A stretch of DNA of 13,102 nucleotides, taken from assembly GCA_910576845.1 (NCBI GenBank), contig CAJTJA010000064.1:1-13102 (forward strand). The letters are read 5' to 3'. The translations under genes and the position numbers were made by a program. Source of the stretch: an uncultured Oscillibacter sp. (GTDB lineage: Bacteria > Bacillota > Clostridia > Oscillospirales > Oscillospiraceae). Shown here one piece after another: positions 1-5,450 of this stretch (position 1 is the first letter of the stretch; each line of letters begins with the position of its first letter). The notes under the pieces are model-generated. The model was not told where the DNA came from. It searched no databases and was given only the letters and a program-made list of their open reading frames with translations.

Positions 1-608
1 GCTTTGCAATCTTCCTCGTCCATGGGCTTGATATCCTTCTTCACCATGCGGGGCAAGATACAGGCATCGGAGGGATTGAAACGGAGATAGCCCACCGCCA
101 CGGCCTGTTGCAAGGCGCTGTGGAGCACGGTGTGGATGTTCCGCAGGGTCTTGGGGGATAGACCCTTGCCGCCCTCGTCAGGGGGCCTTACAAGGCTGTT
201 ATAGAAGCCCTGGATGGTGTGGGTATTCAGAGCTTCCAGCTTCACCGCCCCCAGAGCGGGCTTGATGTGGTTCTTGATGTTGCCGATGTAGTCTGCCACC
301 GTGTAAGGCTTCACCCCGCCCAGATAGTCATGCGCCCAAATATCCATCCACGCGCCCACGGCCATGCGGCAGGGGGCGGTGTAGGTGCCAGCGTCCAGGG
401 CGGCGGTGGCCGCTTTCAGCTTTTGGGCAACTTCTTTCTGTGTCTTGCCCGTGATGGAGCGTTGAATCTGCTTCCCGGTGCCGGGGTCAAAGCCCACGGT
501 GTAGCGGGCCTCCCAGTAGACATACTCTTTCCCGTTGCGGGTGACGGTCTTTTTACGAATGGTGCCTGTGCCGCTGGCGGCGCGGGCGTTTTCTTTTTTG
601 CGCGGCAT
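1..608 (-). CDS. int: Tyrosine integrase of element 1, N-terminal part (cut by window edge)
   Basis: Site-specific recombinase expected to integrate and excise element 1 through a covalent tyrosine-DNA intermediate. About 202 residues are visible from the ATG at 608. Residues ~13-70 look like the AP2-like arm-binding domain (GTGTIRKK, then WEARYTVGFDPGTGKQ) and ~78-190 like the SAM-like core-binding domain (TVADYIGNIKNHIKP; LSPKTLRNIHTVLHSALQQA). The catalytic Arg...His-x-x-Arg...Tyr domain lies left of the window and cannot be judged. The start is set by GGAAGGAGG about 8 nt upstream. The gene lies 91 bp after xis and has its own likely promoter at 658-686. It shares its domain order with the integrase of element 2 but the sequences clearly differ. 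Family assignment is firm; completeness is unknown. Confidence 0.92.
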   Translation of the reverse strand, partial: MPRKKENARAASGTGTIRKKTVTRNGKEYVYWEARYTVGFDPGTGKQIQRSITGKTQKEVAQKLKAATAALDAGTYTAPCRMAVGAWMDIWAHDYLGGVKPYTVADYIGNIKNHIKPALGAVKLEALNTHTIQGFYNSLVRPPDEGGKGLSPKTLRNIHTVLHSALQQAVAVGYLRFNPSDACILPRMVKKDIKPMDEEDCK

Positions 609-657
609 TGTGATAAATCCTCCTTCCAATAAATGCCGCGTCCGATACACTGACACC

Positions 658-686
658 ATAGTATACCGGGCGCGGCGGTTCGTCAA
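658..686 (-). promoter_or_regulatory. Likely sigma-A promoter of int (element 1)
   Basis: On the minus strand TTGACG (681-686) is followed after 17 nt by TACTAT (658-663), or after 15 nt by TATACT (660-665). It lies in the only gap of the leftward gene cluster, between xis and int, so int can be expressed apart from the transfer genes. Seen by eye only. Confidence 0.5.
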
Positions 687-699
687 TCTATTTCTGCAG

Positions 700-891
700 T
701 TATGCGGCGGAAACGCCCAGGAACTTCAAAACGGCCTCCTTGGACACCCGGTACTGGTGGCCTATCTCTACCGCCTCAATGCGGTTACTGTGTATCAGGC
801 TGTAGGCGGTGTTTTTGCTGATGTCCAGCACCTTTGCCAGTTGGGTGACGTTCATGATAATGGGCACTTGGCTGAAATCGGTATAATCCAT
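700..891 (-). CDS. xis: Excisionase / small helix-turn-helix DNA-binding protein
   Basis: A 63-residue protein with one winged-helix HTH of the excisionase/MerR-like type: NVTQLAKVLDISKNTAYSLIHSNRIEAVEIGHQYRVSKEAVLKFL. Such proteins bend attachment-site DNA and steer the integrase toward excision. I chose the ATG at 891; a TTG one codon upstream is also possible. The ATG overlaps the stop of the FtsK-like gene by one base (TGATG), with GGAAGGGGAGG inside the end of ftsK, which points to translational coupling. Length and position beside int fit an Xis. A transcriptional repressor role cannot be excluded. Confidence 0.85.
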   Translation of the reverse strand: MDYTDFSQVPIIMNVTQLAKVLDISKNTAYSLIHSNRIEAVEIGHQYRVSKEAVLKFLGVSAA

Positions 892-2255
892 CAATGGCCC
901 TCCCCTTCCAGAATGTAGTCGGGCAGGTAGTAGGACTGGAACACCGTCGCGCTGTTGCCACAGCCATCGTTCATGACAAAGCGGCCCTGAGCGGTCTTGG
1001 GAATCACTTCATTCGCAATGGTGGAGCCGAGCACGATTTCAGACAAAATCTTGTCGGCCCGTCCGCAAATGCGGGTGTCGATATTGGAGCGGACGAAGGA
1101 GGGGATGACCTGGGAATCGGGGCGCTGGGTGGAAAGGAACACATGGAGGCCAAAGGCCCGGCCCTGTGCGGTGAGCACATTCAGCTTGGCGGCGATTTTG
1201 TCAATGAGCTCCTTTTCCTCCTTGGTGTGGCCGGACTTGTCCAGCACAAAAGCGGCCTCGTCAGTGGCGAACACCATGCGGGGCAGAAGCTGGACGGGCT
1301 GGGCCCTCTCAATCTTGGTGTTGTACTGCTCAATGTTGGAACAGCCCTCCTCCCGGAACAGCTTTTTGCGCTCGTCCAGTGCCTCCATGAAGGTGTCCAG
1401 CAGTTGTACCAGCCCCTCCAGGTCATAGACAAGGCGCACGCTTTTTCGCCACCACGGGGCGCAGAAATCAACGCCGCCCTTGAAGTCGGCAATGGTCACT
1501 TCCATGCCGTGGGCCACACACTGAAACAAAAGGAACTTCAAGGTCACGGACTTGCCCGAGTTGGTGGACCCGCCAATCATCAAATGCGGGGTATACCGAA
1601 GGTCCAGCATGACAGGTCCCATAGCGGACAGGCCCAGGAGCAGGACCGTGTGTTCCTGGGGGAGTAATCCCCTGTGGTAGCGCAGGTCCGTGGGGAGCAT
1701 GGTCATAGGGGAAGCGGCGGACAGTTGAATGTGCTGGTGGTCGATGCCGTAACGAATATCGGCAATGGTCATGTTGAGGCAGGTCTGTATCTTGTCGGCG
1801 CTATCCATCCAGGTAGTCAGGGCAATGCCGCAGGATTCAAAGGTGTAGATTTTGACGTTGGGGTTGTTGGGGTCCCTCTCAGTGGAAATCAGCGTGGGAG
1901 CCTCGCCAGCGGAGTTGACCAGGCCAGCCCGGAGCAGGTTGTCCTGCACCTTTCCGGCCTCTTTTGGACCGCCCACCGCCCACAGGAGGGCGGGTGGGGC
2001 GGCCACAGCGGGAACGCCAGTGACCAGCACCGCCAGCAGGTCGTTCAGCGGGGCCAGCAGGTCGCCGGGAGCGTAGCCCAGGAGCTTGTGGCGGGCGGCA
2101 TAAAACACGGTCAGGAGCGCGTAGAAGGGCACGATGGGTACGGCCTTGGCCGGATTCTCCCGGATAGCGCCGACACCGCGCAGGAGGCGCTTGCAGGTCT
2201 GTTTTATCTTGGTTTCCAGCGCCAGGGATTCTTGCTTATCATGATTGGTACTCAT
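891..2255 (-). CDS. FtsK/SpoIIIE-family DNA translocase (TcpA/TraB-like coupling ATPase)
   Basis: A membrane-anchored hexameric ATPase expected to pump element DNA during transfer. Of 454 residues, ~40-57 and ~66-95 are hydrophobic and could be membrane segments. Walker A is GGSTNSGKS (228-236), Walker B is RMVFATDEAAF with D332/E333, and FtsK-type STQRPD follows at 375-380. GRADKILSEIVLGS (398-411) also fits FtsK-like coupling proteins. It lacks the long linker and gamma domain of chromosomal FtsK, so it belongs to the short element-borne class. The start has AAAGGA upstream. It lies 15 bp after rep and is coupled to xis. Without visible type IV secretion genes it is either a complete dsDNA pump as in actinomycete TraB systems, or a coupling protein that uses another element's channel. 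The second is common for mobilizable elements. Confidence 0.93.
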   Translation of the reverse strand: MSTNHDKQESLALETKIKQTCKRLLRGVGAIRENPAKAVPIVPFYALLTVFYAARHKLLGYAPGDLLAPLNDLLAVLVTGVPAVAAPPALLWAVGGPKEAGKVQDNLLRAGLVNSAGEAPTLISTERDPNNPNVKIYTFESCGIALTTWMDSADKIQTCLNMTIADIRYGIDHQHIQLSAASPMTMLPTDLRYHRGLLPQEHTVLLLGLSAMGPVMLDLRYTPHLMIGGSTNSGKSVTLKFLLFQCVAHGMEVTIADFKGGVDFCAPWWRKSVRLVYDLEGLVQLLDTFMEALDERKKLFREEGCSNIEQYNTKIERAQPVQLLPRMVFATDEAAFVLDKSGHTKEEKELIDKIAAKLNVLTAQGRAFGLHVFLSTQRPDSQVIPSFVRSNIDTRICGRADKILSEIVLGSTIANEVIPKTAQGRFVMNDGCGNSATVFQSYYLPDYILEGEGH

Positions 2256-2270
2256 AAATCATCAATCCTT

Positions 2271-3158
2271 TCATTCGGTCGATTTTATAGGTGCTAACGG
2301 CGGGTTCTTTTCCGATATGATTTTCACGCCGCTATAAATTTCGCTTTCAAATTGTTGGTGGGTCTGGAGCTTTTCCGCGTCGCGGAACTCGTCATAGGGG
2401 ATAGGCTCTAAGGGGATAATGTCCGGCTTTTTCTTCAAGCCACGGGAACTGAAATACCATTTGCCAAAAATCTTGTCCTTGGCCTTGGTGATGTACTTGG
2501 TGACGTAGTGGATGGCGCGGTCGTATTCTCCGTCCAGGGGTACGCAGGTGGAAAAGCCCCATTTCCAGTCCAGCACATTGTAAATGGGCCGGCCCTCGTC
2601 ATCGGTGAGGCCACGGCCGTTCTCTGAAAGTGCACGTTCAATCTGAACGGCACCGAGATTGCAGAGGCCGTGCATATGGAGGGCGGGCCTGTCCTCCCCC
2701 TTTTTGCGCTTGTGGTATTCGGGGATAAGGACGTATTGAAAACCCTTACGCTGGGTTGCGTTGCTGAGGAAGGTCTGGAGCTTTCTCGACACAGTTTCCG
2801 CGTCGTAGCGGTCTATCAAATTGCCGTTCAGGGTCCAGGTGAAAAAATAGGTGAACGGGTTGAGCAGGGCAATATCGGTGACGCTGGCCCGCGCCCGCCG
2901 CTTGCTCTCCGCCTTGGCCCGCGCGGGGTCCTTGGCAGGTGCGCGGGGATTGCTTTCCCGATCCGGCGGTTCGGAGCGGTCTGCGTCATTGGAAGGGGGC
3001 GGCTCATGGGGCGGGGTGTTGCAGGGGGGCGGCGGTTTCCCCTGGTCCACAGGGAACAGAGGGCGGTTAGACACCTGCACGACGGTCTTTGACGGGTACG
3101 ATTTGATACGGGCGTTGGTGTATAGTTTGTCTTTTTGGAGGGCTTGGGCGGTGCTCAT
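2271..3158 (-). CDS. rep: HUH-family rolling-circle replication initiator / relaxase-like Rep
   Basis: Expected to nick one strand at an origin, stay linked through a tyrosine and prime rolling-circle replication of the excised element. Of 295 residues, ~32-80 is a proline-rich, probably disordered region and ~80-95 is basic. The catalytic part has PFTYFFTWTLNGN (101-113), the metal-binding HUH motif HMH (161-163, in ALHMHGLCNLG), and HYVTKYITK with candidate nucleophiles Y218 and Y222. The layout fits the phage-type G2P/Rep group rather than Rep_trans, which lacks the HUH motif. The start ATG has AAGGAGG about 14 nt upstream, rather far away. It is co-directional with the OB-fold-like gene upstream and ftsK downstream. 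The same protein could act as the transfer relaxase. Confidence 0.88.
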   Translation of the reverse strand: MSTAQALQKDKLYTNARIKSYPSKTVVQVSNRPLFPVDQGKPPPPCNTPPHEPPPSNDADRSEPPDRESNPRAPAKDPARAKAESKRRARASVTDIALLNPFTYFFTWTLNGNLIDRYDAETVSRKLQTFLSNATQRKGFQYVLIPEYHKRKKGEDRPALHMHGLCNLGAVQIERALSENGRGLTDDEGRPIYNVLDWKWGFSTCVPLDGEYDRAIHYVTKYITKAKDKIFGKWYFSSRGLKKKPDIIPLEPIPYDEFRDAEKLQTHQQFESEIYSGVKIISEKNPPLAPIKSTE

Positions 3159-3221
3159 TTGATGGCTGAAAACCTCCTTTCAGGCGGGTGAGTGATGGCG
3201 ATTTGTTGTATATATCAAGTA

Positions 3222-3246
3222 GGAGGCCCCCTTGCGGGGGTCCTCC
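3222..3246. terminator. GC-rich stem-loop between the small gene and rep
   Basis: GGAGGCCCCC and GGGGGTCCTCC form a 10-bp stem with one bulged T and a 4-nt loop. There is no U-run on either strand, so it is more likely a partial attenuator or mRNA-stability hairpin that sets the ratio of the upstream small protein to Rep than a strong terminator. Confidence 0.45.
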
Positions 3247-3256
3247 CATGAAGGAG

Positions 3257-3505
3257 TTAAGCCTTGATGCGGGTGATGTTGTCGGGCTTGCGGTAACGAT
3301 TGTAGGACACGTTGACTTCATCGCCGACCTTGGGGACGTAGCCGCAACGGGCCAGCTTGTCGTCCGTCATGTAGACGCACTCGCAAGCCTCGCCCTCCAC
3401 GTCCTGGCCGCTGGTCAGGGGAGAGGTGAGATAAATGCGCATACCGCGAATCTCATTGCCCTGGTCCCCTTTGAAATTGCTCCGCTGATAACCGATGATT
3501 TTCAT
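3257..3505 (-). CDS. Small OB-fold-like protein, possible ssDNA-binding partner of Rep
   Basis: An 82-residue soluble protein, first gene of the leftward cluster. It starts MKIIGYQRSNFKGDQG and ends with a VGDEVNVSYNRYRKPDNITRI segment. The predicted pattern is mainly beta strands with Tyr/Arg-rich stretches. I do not recognise a named family. Its size, beta-rich pattern, basic aromatic residues and place directly before an HUH Rep resemble small phage gene-V-like ssDNA-binding proteins, but this is inference from context. The ATG at 3505 is preceded by AAAGGAATTTACAACA. A longer in-frame ORF runs back to 3691 but has no better start signal and crosses the structured leader. Confidence 0.7.
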   Translation of the reverse strand: MKIIGYQRSNFKGDQGNEIRGMRIYLTSPLTSGQDVEGEACECVYMTDDKLARCGYVPKVGDEVNVSYNRYRKPDNITRIKA

Positions 3506-3555
3506 TGTTGTAAATTCCTTTCTGATGTAATTTTTGGAGTTAAGCAGATATGTGT

Positions 3556-3569
3556 CGCCGCTGTCGGCG
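3556..3569. repeat. Small hairpin in the leader
   Basis: CGCCG and CGGCG flank a CTGT loop about 50 bp before the small gene's start codon. It is one of several stems in the long leader of the rep operon. Role unknown. Confidence 0.35.
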
Positions 3570-3698
3570 CCCTTCACGTTTAAGCCCGCTGTAAGGTTGG
3601 CTGACTGGGGTACTCTACGCGGCTCCAGCCCCGCAAACAAATGGATATCATGCCTCCTTTCAATCGTACACGCGCATAGGCGCGGCCCCAATCGTTGG

Positions 3699-3756
3699 CC
3701 CGCTGTTTACGGGCAAGCCCACCGGGGATGGCTTGCCGCGTTTCGTCCCACGCGGC
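3699..3756. repeat. Cluster of three adjacent hairpins, candidate double-strand origin
   Basis: CCCG/CGGG (3699-3702 with 3710-3713), GGCAAGCC/GGCTTGCC (3712-3719 with 3730-3737, loop CACCGGGGAT) and CCGCG/CGCGG (3736-3740 with 3751-3755) lie back to back. HUH Rep proteins nick in or beside such stem-loops, and the cluster lies upstream of rep in the operon leader. The assignment as replication origin is inference; no conserved nick motif was recognised. Confidence 0.35.
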
Positions 3757-3764
3757 GGGGGCAC

Positions 3765-3914
3765 AGGTTTTCAAGGTACAAGTTGGCAGATTTGGCAGTA
3801 AGGCGAATCGGGCGAAAAAAGCGAACCAGAATACAAGAGTTCCCTTGGGTGCACTATCCCTTCAGATAGTCACACCGTGTTGAAAACCTTGTGATTCTGA
3901 TTCGCCTTTTTTTA
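3765..3914 (-). ncRNA. Structured leader with overlapping terminators and an alternative stem (attenuator-like)
   Basis: On the minus strand an arm at 3905-3888 pairs with 3837-3821 (16 bp, one G-U, one bulge), enclosing the hairpin 3848-3858/3865-3876, and is followed at once by T6 (3820-3815). This looks like an intrinsic terminator inside the rep-operon leader. A 10-nt stretch, TTGAAAACCT (3880-3889), can instead pair with AGGTTTTCAA (3765-3774), which conflicts with the terminator stem. On the plus strand AAGGCGAATC (3800-3809) pairs with GATTCGCCTT (3899-3908), followed by T's to 3913, so a convergent RNA would also terminate here. The layout recalls attenuation by a counter-transcribed RNA in plasmid rep systems, but no plus-strand promoter was found. 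Confidence 0.5.
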
Positions 3915-3961
3915 CAACCTTTTGGGTTGGGCCGTGAAACGAGCTGCCACCCTCGCGTCAC

Positions 3962-3981
3962 TATAGCACAGTATAGCACAG
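3962..3981. repeat. Tandem 10-bp direct repeat over the promoter, operator-like
   Basis: TATAGCACAG occurs twice in a row (3962-3971 and 3972-3981), covering the -10 region and presumed start of the leftward promoter. Two identical sites spaced one helical turn apart suggest binding of a dimeric repressor or activator. No regulator gene is identified for it. Confidence 0.5.
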
Positions 3982-3999
3982 CAAGGGGGTCTATGTAAA
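3970..3999 (-). promoter_or_regulatory. Promoter of the rep-ftsK-xis operon
   Basis: Minus-strand TTTACA (3994-3999), an 18-nt spacer and TATACT (3970-3975) with an extended -10 TG two bases before it. Transcription would start near 3963 and leave a leader of about 460 nt before the first start codon at 3505. Confidence 0.65.
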
Positions 4000-4000
4000 T

Positions 4001-4140
4001 TGACGAAAAAACAGAAAGAAATTTCAAAAACTTCAGTATTTTCGTCGAAAAAACGTCGAAATTTTCTGATATTTTTTTGCGTTTCGGATACCGATAAAAA
4101 ATGCGGCAAAAATTGGCCGTTTTTTGTGCGATTCGACTAT
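4001..4140. other. AT-rich intergenic block with short repeats
   Basis: This stretch is far richer in A/T than its surroundings, with A and T homopolymers. CGTCGAAA occurs at 4043-4050 and 4054-4061, 11 bp apart. A short CGGC/GCCG stem near 4104 is followed by T6 and could be a weak terminator on either strand. No gene is supported. It may be an upstream activating or melting region between the divergent operon and the SprT-like gene. Confidence 0.35.
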
Positions 4141-4201
4141 TTCGGCAAGAGAGGCGCGGGCGTGTTTATGTCCTCCAACTCCCAGCGTCTACCGGGTAGC
4201 A

Positions 4202-4297
4202 CCCCCTGTCCAGCCTGTCAAGGCGGCAAAAATTTTCCAGAGGGCGGAAATTTTTTGCTGGTGGCCTACGGCCAGCCTTGACAGTCCGAACAGGGGG
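4202..4297. repeat. Three-way-junction palindrome / candidate structured RNA or DNA element
   Basis: The outer stem CCCCCTGT (4202-4209)/ACAGGGGG (4290-4297) is followed by a 10-bp perfect stem CTGTCAAGGC (4215-4224)/GCCTTGACAG (4275-4284). Inside are two hairpins: 4226-4238 with 4246-4258 (13 bp, one mismatch, loop AGAGGGC) and TGGCC-TAC-GGCCA (4262-4274). Together they make a compact three-way junction. There is no U-run, so it is not a simple terminator. It could be an untranslated RNA domain upstream of the SprT-like gene, a protein-binding cruciform such as an origin, or a short non-coding mobile repeat. Confidence 0.6.
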
Positions 4298-4311
4298 CGC
4301 GGTCGGGGGGT

Positions 4312-4336
4312 AAGCTCAGCGCGAGGCGCTGAGCTT
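4312..4336. repeat. Perfect 11-bp hairpin upstream of the SprT-like gene
   Basis: AAGCTCAGCGC and GCGCTGAGCTT flank a GAG loop, 30 bp before the start codon and just after the three-way-junction element. It is not followed by U's. It may belong to the same structured leader. Confidence 0.5.
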
Positions 4337-4366
4337 CGCCACACTAAATTCTGGGGGGTCTGCATT

Positions 4367-5023
4367 ATGTCGAAACCGTTCTCCAAAATGTCCCGTGCCC
4401 TTTCTGCATTAGAGCACATTTACAACAACCTCAACACTGACTTCTTTGATGGGGAGTTACCTGTACCTATCATCACCGTTCAGAGCAAGCCTGGAAGCAT
4501 GGGGCATTGCACAGTGGCGAAGGTTTGGCGCAAAAAGGAGGACAGCGCCTATGAACTGAATATCGCCGCCGAGGTCTTGAATTACCCCATTGAGGAAACA
4601 CTTGACACCCTGCTCCATGAAATGGTGCACCTTTATTGCCGGGAAAACGGAATTAAAGAGGTTTCCAGAGGTGGAAAATATCACAATAAGCGATTCAAAA
4701 TGGAAGCAGAACGGCGCGGGCTCGTGTGTATACCGTGCGGGGCCTATGGCTGGAACACCACCCCGGAGGGCAACGACAGGTTGATACAATATGCCCTTGA
4801 TAAAGGATTTTCTGAAATCACGTTAGGCCGAAGCACTCTGCTTCCTATGCGCACGGGGGCCGCTGGAACGCCCCAGGCGGGGGCCGGGAACGTTCCGGGG
4901 GGTAAGAGGCCATCCAGCACCCGCAAGCTGGTGTGTCCCTGCTGTGGGCTTTCTGTACGGGCCACGAAAAAAGTAAATATCCTGTGCGGGGACTGTATGC
5001 AAAAAATGGAGGAAGCGGGATAA
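4367..5023 (+). CDS. SprT-like zinc metalloprotein with C-terminal zinc ribbon
   Basis: A 218-residue protein. Residues ~10-150 form a SprT-like domain: LEHIYNNLNTDFFDGELP, zinc-binding HEMVH (84-88, E85 catalytic) and a third ligand probably at H106 (KYHNKRF). SprT/Spartan proteins cut DNA-protein crosslinks. In a mobile element this could clear covalent Rep-DNA or relaxase-DNA adducts, but that is inference. Residues 190-210 have C190/C193 and C207/C210, a zinc ribbon; a ~40-residue Gly/Pro-rich linker precedes it. The reading frame is open back to 4124, but those codons cross the palindromic element. The ATG at 4367 opens the conserved domain and has a G-rich stretch (4353-4358) as a modest ribosome site. 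It is transcribed away from the rep operon. Confidence 0.83.
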   Translation: MSKPFSKMSRALSALEHIYNNLNTDFFDGELPVPIITVQSKPGSMGHCTVAKVWRKKEDSAYELNIAAEVLNYPIEETLDTLLHEMVHLYCRENGIKEVSRGGKYHNKRFKMEAERRGLVCIPCGAYGWNTTPEGNDRLIQYALDKGFSEITLGRSTLLPMRTGAAGTPQAGAGNVPGGKRPSSTRKLVCPCCGLSVRATKKVNILCGDCMQKMEEAG

Positions 5024-5037
5024 GGGGAAAAATGAAA

Positions 5038-5079
5038 GTGCACTTACAATCGGAAAAGGGCGCTCCGTTGTAAGTGCAC
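5038..5079. repeat. 12-bp perfect inverted repeat downstream of the SprT-like gene
   Basis: GTGCACTTACAA (5038-5049) and TTGTAAGTGCAC (5068-5079) form a perfect 12-bp stem, extended inside by CGGA/TCCG (5051-5054 and 5064-5067). It begins 15 bp after the stop codon and lacks a U-run. It may act as a transcript end, a regulator site or a recombination site. Confidence 0.6.
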
Positions 5080-5450
5080 ATTCAGAAAATCCAGGCGATT
5101 CTTTTTGAAAAGGGTTATTGCAATCCTTGGTGGTTTGCGCTAAAATGTGGTTGGGAACATAATAGCGGGCGGGCCATAGGGTGTTACCAGCACCCTACGG
5201 CCCCGCGTGAGCAGACCAGGTGCTCAACACGACAACATAAAGTTGCATCCCACGACCATTATAGCCGTACCGGGCGATTTTTGCAACCGGGAAAGCGGTG
5301 GTTTTGTGTGTTCGCGTCTTTTGCGGTGTTGAGTTTACATAGCTCAATGCCGCTTTATGTTCCCGGACGAAACCCGTAAAAGGGGCGGGGACCTCAAGCA
5401 ACCCCCGCCCCAGGGTTGACCGGGAATATTTTCAGATTGGAGAAAGGAAC
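5080..5450. other. Intergenic region with two GC-rich stem-loops
   Basis: No gene is supported. GGGCC-A-TAGGGTG (5171-5183) pairs with CACCCTA-C-GGCCC (5191-5204), one mismatch, around a loop of about 7 nt. GGGGCGGGG (5382-5390) pairs with CCCCGCCCC (5403-5411); on the minus strand it is followed by TTTT (5381-5378) and is a possible leftward terminator. A possible promoter for the downstream gene is TTTACA, 16 nt, TATGTT near 5334-5361, not decisive. Confidence 0.4.

Noticed and set aside
891..3505. Filamentous phage (inovirus) genome with Rep, gene V-like and Zot-like genes
   Set aside because: The ATPase has FtsK motifs (GGSTNSGKS, STQRPD) rather than Zot features, and no small coat-protein genes are seen.
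3580..3869. Small frames on both strands in the leader region
   Set aside because: They overlap hairpins, lack ribosome sites and show no recognisable protein features.
4124..4366. N-terminal extension of the SprT-like protein
   Set aside because: It would translate the three-way-junction palindrome and 11-bp hairpin; the conserved domain starts just after the ATG at 4367.
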